Positions 1 through 7,349 of a stretch of 44,922 bases of DNA are shown here, in pieces. Source of the stretch: Thermoplasmata archaeon (GTDB taxonomy: Archaea; Thermoplasmatota; Thermoplasmata; Sysuiplasmatales; Sysuiplasmataceae). The DNA lies in contig JAKAVR010000010.1 in NCBI GenBank assembly GCA_021817225.1, positions 1 through 44,922 on the forward strand, in the 5' to 3' direction. A program made the position numbers and the translations under genes. The notes below the pieces were generated by a model. The model had not been told where the DNA came from and did no database searches. It saw only the letters and a program-made list of their open reading frames with translations. The first letter of the stretch is position 1; each line of letters opens with the position of its first letter.

Positions 1-468
1 GGAGACAATCCCCTGGGCAAGAGCGAGTTCCCTCTTCGGCAGCTGGTCGTTGAGCAGTGCGAATGCCACAGGGAACATGCCCATGCCCAGTCCCTGCACA
101 GCCCTTATCGCTATCAGTTCCGGAAGTGTCTGTGCGAAGCCGCCAAAGGATAAGGCAATGGTGTAGCCTGTTGCAAGCACCAGGAATATCTTCTTCTTGC
201 CGTATATGTCGGCAAGCCTGCCGAATATTGCCGCAGATATGGTGCCCGAAATCACATAGGCTGTAATGACCCACGAGAGCTGGTCGTAGTTTGTGGAGAA
301 GAAGTTGACAAGTATCGGGAGAGCAGGCGTTATCATTGTCTCGACATAGGTCACAAGCAGGCCCATGAACGCCATGATGCCTATTGTCATTCCCGCCTTT
401 TCATGCCTCACCGAAACGCCGCCGAATGCGTTTGGCCCCTGGCCGGCTTCTGCTGTTGCGGTGCTCAC
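1..468 (-). CDS. MFS multidrug-type exporter, C-terminally cut by window edge
   Basis: N-terminal 156 residues of a major facilitator superfamily transporter of the drug:H+ antiporter type. After a roughly 35-residue hydrophilic N-terminus come hydrophobic helices and the family signature loop between helices 2 and 3 (GRLADIYGKKK), followed by a helix-4-like RAVQGLGMGMF segment typical of DHA family pumps. The GTG start at 466-468 overlaps the stop of the PadR gene as GTGA, with a GGAGG ribosome site 7 bases upstream, so the two genes are translationally coupled. The regulator-pump pairing suggests efflux of a toxic compound sensed by the PadR protein; substrate unknown. The gene continues past base 1. 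Confidence 0.85.
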   Translation of the reverse strand, partial: MSTATAEAGQGPNAFGGVSVRHEKAGMTIGIMAFMGLLVTYVETMITPALPILVNFFSTNYDQLSWVITAYVISGTISAAIFGRLADIYGKKKIFLVLATGYTIALSFGGFAQTLPELIAIRAVQGLGMGMFPVAFALLNDQLPKRELALAQGIVS

Positions 469-941
469 CTGTATGCCTCCAGCAGCTTTCGCAGAGACGA
501 GTCGAGCTCCGCCAGCTTCTTCGTGTTCCCTTCCTTTTCCAGTCTGAATGCAGTGCCCAGGAGCTTCATCATGCCGCCGCCTATCCTTTCAAGAACCTGC
601 TCGAGCGTGCTAATGTCATCCACGTTCGCGAGAAGGTCGAGGTAGACTGCATTTGTGCCAAGTATTGTGGTGAGGGCATTCCTCTTGATCCCCTCCCTGA
701 TTTTCTTCACAGAGGCGACATACTTCTTCCCCCTGGCTGTAAGCCGGTAGATCTTCCTGCGGCCCGATTTCGTGAATTTCACATATTCCAGTTCCATCAG
801 CCTGTTCATCAGCGGTATGATTGTTCCATTGGACACCCTGGTGTCGAACCTTCCCAGTAACTTGGACAGGTCGTAAACGGTAAGCCCCTTTCCGAGGTCA
901 AGCAGCAGCAGAACGCTGATGGAGTAGTTGTGCGAAGCCAT
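465..941 (-). CDS. PadR-family transcriptional regulator
   Basis: 158-residue protein with an N-terminal winged helix of PadR type: a helix-turn-helix in residues about 5-45 followed by the wing containing the segment YVKFTKSGRRKIYRLTARG, then a helical dimerisation region (about 75-158) containing a Gly-rich turn (RIGGGMMK). PadR proteins repress neighbouring efflux or detoxification genes and are released by ligand. It is the first gene of a two-gene operon with the MFS pump. The ATG lies about 25 bases from a TATA-like box (964-973), suggesting a leaderless transcript and self-regulation. The ligand cannot be deduced. Confidence 0.85.
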   Translation of the reverse strand: MASHNYSISVLLLLDLGKGLTVYDLSKLLGRFDTRVSNGTIIPLMNRLMELEYVKFTKSGRRKIYRLTARGKKYVASVKKIREGIKRNALTTILGTNAVYLDLLANVDDISTLEQVLERIGGGMMKLLGTAFRLEKEGNTKKLAELDSSLRKLLEAYR

Positions 942-963
942 CTGGCGGAAGCTAGATCGGGGG

Positions 964-973
964 GGTATTTATC
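964..973 (-). promoter_or_regulatory. TATA-like box for padR-MFS operon, with adjacent palindrome
   Basis: Minus-strand GATAAATACC is centred about 28 bases ahead of the PadR ATG, the spacing expected for a leaderless archaeal transcript. Immediately upstream (978-987) is the perfect 10-bp palindrome TCGAATTCGA, a possible operator; PadR binding there is only a guess. Confidence 0.5.
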
Positions 974-1018
974 TATATCGAATTCGACCTATTTGCCTGA
1001 CTGGCGACTCACTGCCAT

Positions 1019-2512
1019 CTATGCATTCTTTTTCAAACTGTCAGGAAAATATGCCTTCATTACCCTGTCCATGTCAAAACCAGGTGTATTCATGGAGTTG
1101 AGCGCAACATCAACAAACTCTTCACGCCTGTTCCTCCACATATCAATAACCTTCAGCAGCTTGGTTGAGAACTCAGCGTAGTCCTTCCTGCTTATCTCAA
1201 TACCCTCTTTTGAGTCAAACTGAACAAGGTCTCTCAAATCCTTGCCGAACAGCCATCCGTTGTGACCGTCCCTGACAAACTCCACCACAGACCCGTCCCT
1301 CGAAGTTATCGGCGGAGTTCCGTTCGCCATTCCTTTCATGAAGGAAGTGCCGGATGACTCCCAGCCGCTGAACGGGGTGAAGACCATAAGGTCCGCGCCG
1401 CTCACGATCTTCTTCGACAGCTCGATGTTGTATGAAGGGGTGTAGTACACATTCTTCCTTCTGTCCGCAAGCGCCCTGAACTGTTCCATGATCTCCCTGT
1501 TGACAAGATCCTGGGGATGTGCTTTTCCAGCGAGGATGAAGACGAGGTCGCCGTCGCCATTCTCCTCAATGAACCTCTGCATGAAGTCCGGCCGCTTGTA
1601 CGTGACAATCCTTCTGTTCCATGCCAGTATCATGCCGTCGCTCCTGATGCCGATGTGCCTGAGCAGCTCCCTTCTCTTCTTTTCCTTGAATGCACCGAAT
1701 TCCTTTCTGCCCATTGTCGCCAGCTGGGCATCTCTCCATCTTGGTATTTCAATGCCATTTGTCACGTATCCGATCTTGTCGGCGAAGTGCGGCATTACCT
1801 TTGCAGTTATCTCGTGGTGTTTCTTTGAGACGCAGAACACGTTTTCGGCGGTTGCGAGGCCAAGATCCGTCAGATACACCTTTTCATAGAGGAAATCAAA
1901 ACCATACTGCGCCTTGAAGTTCCTGGCCGGGAAAGACGGGTGACCCCAAGGACCCGGTGTGTGTATTACAAACCTGAGTCCTGGACTGCCCAGCTTGTGC
2001 AGGTTTGGGCTTATTGCAAGGAGCGTCGTGTAGGCCTCCTGCATGTCAATGCCCTCCACTCCCTTCTCATACCTCGACAGATAGTCTATGGCACCCTCTG
2101 CAAGGAGGACGTATCTGTTGAAGGAAAGGTCTGTGTCCGTGTGCTCGTAGAGATGCTCGTTCAGTCTTCTCGCCCATGGGGGCGACACGGTGTCGATGAA
2201 GACTGCCTTCGCCTTCCCTTTTGTGAAAACCCTGTATGCCGTTGCCACCTCCCGGCCGCCTATTGTAACACTTCCCGTTTTCTCCTTGAGCGCTGCGAGA
2301 AATTCGGGCGGATAAGGGCTGTCCACAGGCACGGCCATTCCCCTGTTGAAGTCATAGTCAACGTATCCCCTGCTGTAGAAGGGAGTAATGACTGTGTATT
2401 CCATGCCCAGGCGCGCCGCCGCATAGAATTTGTCTCCCTCGAGCACGCCCAGTCCACCGGCGAATGAGGAACCCTCATCAAGCGAAAATTCAGGTGTGAC
2501 GCTAACCCTCAT
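1019..2512 (-). CDS. Short alpha-glucan phosphorylase-like glycosyltransferase (GT35 superfamily)
   Basis: About 497 residues with glycogen/maltodextrin phosphorylase hallmarks: N-terminal FAGGLGVLEGDKF (the family's SGGLGVLAGDH site), the VTYKRPDF strand, ILAGKAHP, and SSGTSFMKGMANG, which corresponds to the GTxxMK motif whose lysine binds pyridoxal phosphate (about residue 393 here). The expected reaction is phosphorolysis of alpha-1,4-glucan to glucose-1-phosphate. The protein is much shorter than classical phosphorylases (700-850 residues), and the usual WW/EG end of the motif is replaced by DGSVVEFV. Starts are possible at 2527, 2524 or 2512; I prefer 2512 because it sits about 25 bases from the TATA-like box at 2537-2544. 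A related GT-B synthase remains possible. Confidence 0.7.
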   Translation of the reverse strand: MRVSVTPEFSLDEGSSFAGGLGVLEGDKFYAAARLGMEYTVITPFYSRGYVDYDFNRGMAVPVDSPYPPEFLAALKEKTGSVTIGGREVATAYRVFTKGKAKAVFIDTVSPPWARRLNEHLYEHTDTDLSFNRYVLLAEGAIDYLSRYEKGVEGIDMQEAYTTLLAISPNLHKLGSPGLRFVIHTPGPWGHPSFPARNFKAQYGFDFLYEKVYLTDLGLATAENVFCVSKKHHEITAKVMPHFADKIGYVTNGIEIPRWRDAQLATMGRKEFGAFKEKKRRELLRHIGIRSDGMILAWNRRIVTYKRPDFMQRFIEENGDGDLVFILAGKAHPQDLVNREIMEQFRALADRRKNVYYTPSYNIELSKKIVSGADLMVFTPFSGWESSGTSFMKGMANGTPPITSRDGSVVEFVRDGHNGWLFGKDLRDLVQFDSKEGIEISRKDYAEFSTKLLKVIDMWRNRREEFVDVALNSMNTPGFDMDRVMKAYFPDSLKKNA

Positions 2513-2536
2513 GCTTGTATACATCATGCGGCGTTT

Positions 2537-2544
2537 GATATTAA
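2537..2544. promoter_or_regulatory. TATA-like element between divergent genes
   Basis: GATATTAA lies between the divergent phosphorylase-like gene (ATG at 2512) and the MFS gene (ATG at 2563). The 50-base spacing lets one AT-rich element serve leaderless transcripts in both directions. Inferred from spacing only. Confidence 0.4.
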
Positions 2545-2562
2545 TCTGTCGTGCGATTCTGG

Positions 2563-3774
2563 ATGGGAGATAGGGTGGACGAAAACAGGCTACAGTCGTG
2601 GAAGATCTTCTCCGCCAAGTCGCTGAGGGGCTTTGGCATCGGCCTTATAGTTGTCTCATTCCCGACATACCTGAGTTTCATAGGCATTGGGCCGGTGGAA
2701 ATAGGTGCAATCTTCAGCATCGTCATGATTGGCACCACCTTTCTTCTCTTCCTCATTTCCTACAGGGTAAAGAGGCTTGGAAGACGGCTTTCACTCCTCT
2801 CTTTCACCATCGTGGTGACTGTTGCTGCCGCGGGAGTGGCCTTCAGCAACAGCTTCCTGCTTATGATCCCTTTTTCATTCTTCGCGAACTTCAGCCTGGG
2901 CGGGAGCGACATAAGTGTTTTTCTTCCGCTTGAGCAGTCGCTACTGCCAAACTATGTGAGCGCTGCAAACAGAAACAGGACATTCGCGGTCTACAACACA
3001 ACCGGTTACCTCGCTGTGGCACTTGGTGTATTTGCATCCTCATGGCTGTACCAGCTGTTCGGTGCGGGTATTGGAGGCTTCAGGGGCCTTCTTCTCGTTT
3101 ATGTGTTGTGCCTGATTGCGAACGCTGTCATCTATTCCACGATACCGGGCATAGGGAAGGAACACGAGTCCGCCAGCCTGCTTGATTACCGTTCACTCAG
3201 CGCACGCAGCAAATCCATCATCAGGGAACTGACCTTGCTCTTTGCAATTGACGCATTTGCAGGGGGCCTTGTGCTGCAGAGCGTCATTGCATACTGGTTT
3301 CAATTGAGATTCGGTGCTTCGCTAAGCTCCCTGTCGGATGTCTTCGCCGCAGTGAATCTGATAATTGCAATCTCGCTGATGCTCACTCCAGTTATCGCGG
3401 GCAGGATTGGAGTTGTCAGGACGATGGTGTTCACGCACCTGCCTTCTAACATACTGCTCCTGCTGATGGCATTCGCGCCGACGTTTGCGGTCGCCGTCGC
3501 AATTCTGCTGCTGCGCCAGACAATGTCGCAGATGGATGTTCCGCCGAGGCAGTCTTATGTGATGTCGGTCACTTCGGAAGCGGAAAGACCGCAGGCCGCA
3601 GCCATCACAGGAATCGGAAGGAGCGTGGCAACATCCTCAAGCCCGTGGATATCAGGCGCAATGCTGCAGTTCACCGCCCTTGGCCTGCCATTCATCTTCG
3701 GCGGCGTGCTGAAGGCGATATACGACCTGCTCTTGCTATGGAGATTCGACAAGGTGAAACCTCCCGGGGAATAG
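2563..3774 (+). CDS. MFS transporter
   Basis: About 403-residue polytopic membrane protein with the 12-helix pattern of the major facilitator superfamily: helix pairs separated by a short basic loop (YRVKRLGRRLSL, the loop 2-3 signature) and a central cytoplasmic segment around residues 195-220 before the second half. Near the C-terminus, the stretch SEAERPQAAAITGIGRSV resembles the loop 10-11 region of sugar and drug carriers. Substrate unknown. A GTG at 2551 is also in frame; ATG at 2563 fits better with leaderless transcription from the shared AT-rich element. Ends 12 bases from the convergent DUF763 gene. Confidence 0.8.
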   Translation: MGDRVDENRLQSWKIFSAKSLRGFGIGLIVVSFPTYLSFIGIGPVEIGAIFSIVMIGTTFLLFLISYRVKRLGRRLSLLSFTIVVTVAAAGVAFSNSFLLMIPFSFFANFSLGGSDISVFLPLEQSLLPNYVSAANRNRTFAVYNTTGYLAVALGVFASSWLYQLFGAGIGGFRGLLLVYVLCLIANAVIYSTIPGIGKEHESASLLDYRSLSARSKSIIRELTLLFAIDAFAGGLVLQSVIAYWFQLRFGASLSSLSDVFAAVNLIIAISLMLTPVIAGRIGVVRTMVFTHLPSNILLLLMAFAPTFAVAVAILLLRQTMSQMDVPPRQSYVMSVTSEAERPQAAAITGIGRSVATSSSPWISGAMLQFTALGLPFIFGGVLKAIYDLLLLWRFDKVKPPGE

Positions 3775-3786
3775 GCAGCCGGGACG

Positions 3787-4929
3787 TCATGCACTCCGGT
3801 CGCTGCCGAGTGCAAGCTCTCTGCCATGCCTGAAAAATGAAGAAAGGTCCTGCAGCGCTTTCTTTCTCCCGCTGTCGGAAATCCTTGCACTCTCCACGGC
3901 CTGCCTTATTATTTCGGCCGTCTGCTCCATGCGCCGTGTGTTCACAGGGTACGGGATGCCATCCTTTCCGCCAACTGCGAAAGAATACAGCACCGGATCC
4001 TTCCAGCTTGGCTCATCCCCATATACCAGATTCGCAGCCATTGCAATGGCAAGCAGAGTCTTCTTCCCCACTCCCCTCACAAGAAGCAACTCCTCGAAGT
4101 TGGAAGGTTGAATTTCCAGTATTCTCCTTATGCTGTCCCTGAGGATGCTCCAGTTCGCTGACCAGTCCAGCTTCAGCCTCTTTGTCACGGTCCCAGAAAA
4201 GTCATCGAGAAGAGACTGGTGCTCATCTCCTGAGAGAATCATGCCATTGTACCACTCTTCCTTCCTGCCGACTGCAATCTCCACAAGATCCTTTCTCATC
4301 TCCTCTCCCTCCCCTGCGGTGAAATCCCTCACAAGCGGTTCGTGCTTTCCAACAATGGCGCTGTGCGGCTCATTCACCATTGACCTGTGGTCACACGATT
4401 CCCAGTGGTACCTTCTGGCGTAGCCGGTGTCCTCGTTCATTCCCTGCTGGATTACTGCCCAGGAGCCCTGCTCGTCAAGTATCAGTGCGTGGTGGTATAT
4501 GTCGTAGCCATCCTGGACGGCGACCCCATCCACCTTGGCCGACAGTCTGCTTATCCTTGCAAGCTCGCCAATCCTGCTTGAGATGCATTCCGATTTTATG
4601 TCCGAGAGCTGCTCTTCAATGGACCTTGATGCCCTTCCCTTGCCGCCCACGATATGGACCGGCAGCCCCCTTTCAGACATTCCCTCCTTCATCGCAGCCA
4701 GAGTGACCGTTGTTGTTCCGCTTGAATGCCAGTCAAAACCGAGTATGCAAGCAAGTGCCTGAAACCAGAACGGGTCGGAGAGCCTGCTGATTGTCTGCGC
4801 CTGCCCAAGCTCATCGATCATGAGCTCTGCTATCGAACCACCGAGTTCCCTCATTCTGCTGAACAGCCAGGCGGGTGCCTTTCCCGTATGCAGCGGGAGA
4901 TCGGCTGTTCCTGTCAGCCTGCCTGCCAT
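3787..4929 (-). CDS. DUF763 family protein with helix-hairpin-helix region
   Basis: 380 residues matching the DUF763 family, conserved in archaea and some bacteria: N-terminal TGTADLPLHTGKAP, followed by LSDPFWFQALACILGFDWHSSG and the Gly-rich IVGGKGRASR. A helix-hairpin-helix-like segment (ELLLVRGVGKKTLLAIAMAA) lies near residue 290 and is followed by WKDPVLYSFAVGGKDG. The family's function is not established; the hairpin suggests nucleic-acid binding. ATG at 4938 is also possible, but the ATG at 4929 is about 27 bases from the TATA-like CATTATAG (4953-4960) and matches the family start. Confidence 0.85.
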   Translation of the reverse strand: MAGRLTGTADLPLHTGKAPAWLFSRMRELGGSIAELMIDELGQAQTISRLSDPFWFQALACILGFDWHSSGTTTVTLAAMKEGMSERGLPVHIVGGKGRASRSIEEQLSDIKSECISSRIGELARISRLSAKVDGVAVQDGYDIYHHALILDEQGSWAVIQQGMNEDTGYARRYHWESCDHRSMVNEPHSAIVGKHEPLVRDFTAGEGEEMRKDLVEIAVGRKEEWYNGMILSGDEHQSLLDDFSGTVTKRLKLDWSANWSILRDSIRRILEIQPSNFEELLLVRGVGKKTLLAIAMAANLVYGDEPSWKDPVLYSFAVGGKDGIPYPVNTRRMEQTAEIIRQAVESARISDSGRKKALQDLSSFFRHGRELALGSDRSA

Positions 4930-4952
4930 GCGCTGCATGACTCAAGTTCGCC

Positions 4953-4960
4953 CTATAATG
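4953..4960 (-). promoter_or_regulatory. TATA-like box for the DUF763 gene
   Basis: Minus-strand CATTATAG, centred about 27 bases before ATG 4929, consistent with leaderless transcription. Confidence 0.45.
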
Positions 4961-5071
4961 CTACCATTCAGGTGGCCGTAAAGCGTCCTGCGGCCGCTTT
5001 GACAAACTGTGTCGATCCTGTTCTCCATTCATCAAACTTAATGAACAAAACGTGCGTTAAGGTTAAATACG

Positions 5072-5079
5072 CCGATGCA
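5072..5079 (+). promoter_or_regulatory. TATA-like box for the coiled-coil/mtnA/comB operon
   Basis: TTAAATAC is centred about 25 bases before the TTG start at 5101, where a GGAGGT ribosome site is also present (5090-5095). It probably starts a transcript covering both coiled-coil genes, mtnA and comB, which are separated by no more than 24 bases. Confidence 0.5.
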
Positions 5080-5100
5080 GAAGAAGGGGGAGGTAAATCT

Positions 5101-5301
5101 TTGAACACGGTAAGTGTGCTTGAGACGCTGAAAGAACTTCGCCGGTGGGAGCAAACCACCTCCTCAATTGAGTCAAGGTTGAAGGAAGTTCAATCCATGA
5201 AGTCGGACCTCAGGGAAAGGCTGAGATCCCTCGAGTTGACGCTCAACGTGCTGGAAGAAGACCGTTCAAGTGAGCTCAAAGAAGCTTCCGGAATGGGGTA
5301 G
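5101..5301 (+). CDS. Small coiled-coil protein, unknown function
   Basis: 66 residues, almost wholly charged helix with heptad-like leucines (residues about 5-55), no cysteine or signal peptide. The start is TTG at 5101, chosen because GGAGGT lies 5-6 bases upstream and a TATA-like box 25 bases upstream. An open frame extends further left (to 4726) but overlaps the divergent DUF763 gene and has no coding character. The next gene, 6 bases downstream, encodes a protein of the same size and build. No family recognised; a two-helix hairpin that pairs with its neighbour is a reasonable guess. Confidence 0.6.
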   Translation: MNTVSVLETLKELRRWEQTTSSIESRLKEVQSMKSDLRERLRSLELTLNVLEEDRSSELKEASGMG

Positions 5302-5307
5302 CTGACA

Positions 5308-5526
5308 ATGGGCAGCATCGTGAACCCTTCAATGAAGCGTACAAGGCTTGTCCGGGAAATAGAGAAGGTCAGGAACCAGCTCCAGGAGCTTGAACTGAGC
5401 GAGTCTGAGCTCAAATTATCCCTTGTCGATGCAAGGAAGCAGCTCTCCTACTACCGCAGCCTTGTGTCTTCGATGAAGAAGACAGTTTCCCCTTCCAGAC
5501 TGAAAAAGGTAATAAGGCTACTCTGA
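5308..5526 (+). CDS. Second small coiled-coil protein, unknown function
   Basis: 72 residues; helix with hydrophobic heptads over about residues 10-60 (segments REIEKVRNQLQELEL and ESELKLSLVDARKQL), then a basic C-terminus (SRLKKVIRLL). It begins 6 bases after the stop of the similar 66-residue gene and ends 24 bases before mtnA, so the three look co-transcribed. No domain recognised. Size and charge would suit a small structural partner or nucleoid/ribosome-associated protein, but nothing in the sequence decides this. Confidence 0.6.
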   Translation: MGSIVNPSMKRTRLVREIEKVRNQLQELELSESELKLSLVDARKQLSYYRSLVSSMKKTVSPSRLKKVIRLL

Positions 5527-5550
5527 TTTTTCCAGCCGGCTGATTTCCAG

Positions 5551-6555
5551 ATGCGCGTAATTGTTGATGGCAAACCACGGGAAATGGTTGCGGTGTGGCA
5601 CGAGGCCGGCAAGATACATTTCATTGACCAGAGGAAGCTGCCCGATATGCTCGAAATATACAGCGCGTCCGGGTATGCTGAAATTGCTTTTGCAATAAGG
5701 GAAATGGTTGTGAGAGGCGCACCCGCCATCGGCTGCGCTGCCGCCTACGGTATGGCGCTGGCAATGGTTCAGAAGCAGGATCTGGGAAAGGCGGAACAGG
5801 TCCTGAGGGCAACAAGGCCTACAGCGAATGACCTCTTCTATGCCATAAACTGGATGGTGGAAATGGGCCCCAGTCTGGGGCCAATGGAGGCGGCGGAGAA
5901 GTACACGGAGGATATTGTGGCCAAGTGCAGGCGCATAGGCGAGGAGGGAGCAAGATTCATAAAAGACGGCGACTCGATACTCACTCACTGCAACGCCGGT
6001 GCCCTCGCAACAGTCGACATCGGCACCGCCCTGGCGCCGATACGCATTGCAAGAGACCAGGGAAAGAAAGTTTTTGTTTACGTTGATGAGACAAGGCCAT
6101 GGCTCCAGGGCAGCAGGCTCACGGCGTGGGAGCTGACAAACGAGTCGATACCTCATGCCATAATCGCAGACAACGCCGCCGGTCATTTCCTGAAGAGCGA
6201 CGTCGACAGCGTGATAGTGGGTGCTGACAGGATAGCAGCCAATGGCGACTTTGCAAACAAGATAGGCACATATGAGAAGGCAGTCGTAGCGAAGGAGAAC
6301 GGTGTGCCTTTCTATGTCGCAGCGCCCATATCCACCTTCGATTTTTCAATCGGAAGCGGGTCTGGGATAAAGATAGAGGAGAGGAAGGAGGAGGAGGTCG
6401 TCTCATTCAGGGGAGTCAGGGTCGCAGGAAAAGGGGAGAGGGCAAGGAACCCCGTCTTTGACGTCACTCCCTCCCGTTATGTTACCTCGATAATAACCGA
6501 AGAGGGCATATTCAGCCCCGGCGAAATTGGTCAGCTTGCCAGAAAGGGAAGGTGA
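5551..6555 (+). CDS. mtnA: S-methyl-5-thioribose-1-phosphate isomerase (eIF2B-like family)
   Basis: 334 residues of the aIF2B/MtnA family: RGAPAIGCAAAYG near residue 52, THCNAGALATVDIGTALAPI near 147 (its Cys is the catalytic cysteine of MtnA), VDETRPWLQGSRLTAWEL near 175 and VGADRIAANGDFANKIGTY near 222 with the catalytic Asp. The enzyme converts methylthioribose-1-phosphate to methylthioribulose-1-phosphate in the salvage of methylthioadenosine, a by-product of polyamine synthesis. Archaeal relatives include ribose-1,5-bisphosphate isomerase (R15Pi), but the N-terminus and Cys motif fit MtnA better. The comB gene follows after 4 bases. Confidence 0.9.
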   Translation: MRVIVDGKPREMVAVWHEAGKIHFIDQRKLPDMLEIYSASGYAEIAFAIREMVVRGAPAIGCAAAYGMALAMVQKQDLGKAEQVLRATRPTANDLFYAINWMVEMGPSLGPMEAAEKYTEDIVAKCRRIGEEGARFIKDGDSILTHCNAGALATVDIGTALAPIRIARDQGKKVFVYVDETRPWLQGSRLTAWELTNESIPHAIIADNAAGHFLKSDVDSVIVGADRIAANGDFANKIGTYEKAVVAKENGVPFYVAAPISTFDFSIGSGSGIKIEERKEEEVVSFRGVRVAGKGERARNPVFDVTPSRYVTSIITEEGIFSPGEIGQLARKGR

Positions 6556-6559
6556 TCCG

Positions 6560-7336
6560 GTGACGCTCACTGTTGACCTGAAGTGGTATTCCGGGAGCGC
6601 CATCGTGTCCCGGATGAGCGAATATCTCGTGATAGTCGACGCCTTCAGGGCGACAAGCATAATACCCACACTTCTGCACAAGGGAGTTGCGAGGATAATA
6701 CCCGTAGCCCTTGTCGAGGAAGCGCTGCAGATGAAGGAGAGGAACCCCGAATACATAGCTGTGGGCGAAGACAGGGGAAAAATGCCTCCCGGTTTTGCAT
6801 TCGGCAATTCGCCATCCCGGATTTTCACAAATGCGGAAAACATGGATTTCAGCGGAAAGACGGTGATACACCGAAGTTCCGCGGGCACCCAGGCGATTTC
6901 GAAAGCGTTGAAGGTGAAGAAGGAACAGAATGCCAGGTATTCCATTTTCACATCATCCTTCCTCAATGCAGGTGCAGTTGCAGGATTCATAACAGGAATT
7001 AACGGAGGAAGGGATGAAAGACTCTCAATACTCTGCAGCGGATACGTGGACAAGATATACGCGCTCGAGGACGAACTGGGTGCAGGTGCGCTCATAAGTG
7101 AAATTGTTGCATCCGGCGCATCCGTGAAGATGAGCGAAGTGGCTGCGTCCGCATACCTTTCGTTCAGGGGAGTCAGGGAGGATGACTTTGTCCAGATGCT
7201 CCGTAGCACCAAGTCGGCGGCAAAGATAATAGAAGTCGGCGATGAACCTGACATCGAGTTCTGCTCAAGGTTGAACAGGTTCGAAGTTGTCCCGACGGTC
7301 AGGGACGGGGCGATAGTGAACGCGGACCTGAAATGA
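6560..7336 (+). CDS. comB: ComB-type 2-phosphosulfolactate phosphatase family protein
   Basis: 258 residues of the ComB family: IVDAFRATSIIPTLL (usual VIDVLRATSTI), PGFAFGNSPS, HRSSAGTQAI (usual TTTNGTRAI), SSFLNAGAVA and a C-terminal ALEDELGAGAL block. Characterised ComB hydrolyses 2-phospho-3-sulfolactate in coenzyme M biosynthesis. There are no methanogenesis genes in the window, so the substrate here may be sulfolactate-related or something else. Start chosen at GTG 6560, preceded by GGAAGGTGA; a start at 6527 would run 29 bases into mtnA. Confidence 0.85.
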   Translation: MTLTVDLKWYSGSAIVSRMSEYLVIVDAFRATSIIPTLLHKGVARIIPVALVEEALQMKERNPEYIAVGEDRGKMPPGFAFGNSPSRIFTNAENMDFSGKTVIHRSSAGTQAISKALKVKKEQNARYSIFTSSFLNAGAVAGFITGINGGRDERLSILCSGYVDKIYALEDELGAGALISEIVASGASVKMSEVAASAYLSFRGVREDDFVQMLRSTKSAAKIIEVGDEPDIEFCSRLNRFEVVPTVRDGAIVNADLK

Positions 7337-7349
7337 TGTCCCTGCGCGT

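Noticed and set aside
2073-2467. Long plus-strand frame antisense to the phosphorylase-like gene (and similar antisense frames elsewhere)
   Set aside because: Shadow frames opposite conserved genes; their sequences show no family pattern.
4726-5100. Leftward extension of the first coiled-coil frame to 191 residues
   Set aside because: It overlaps the divergent DUF763 gene and its promoter; the TTG at 5101 has a ribosome site and TATA spacing.
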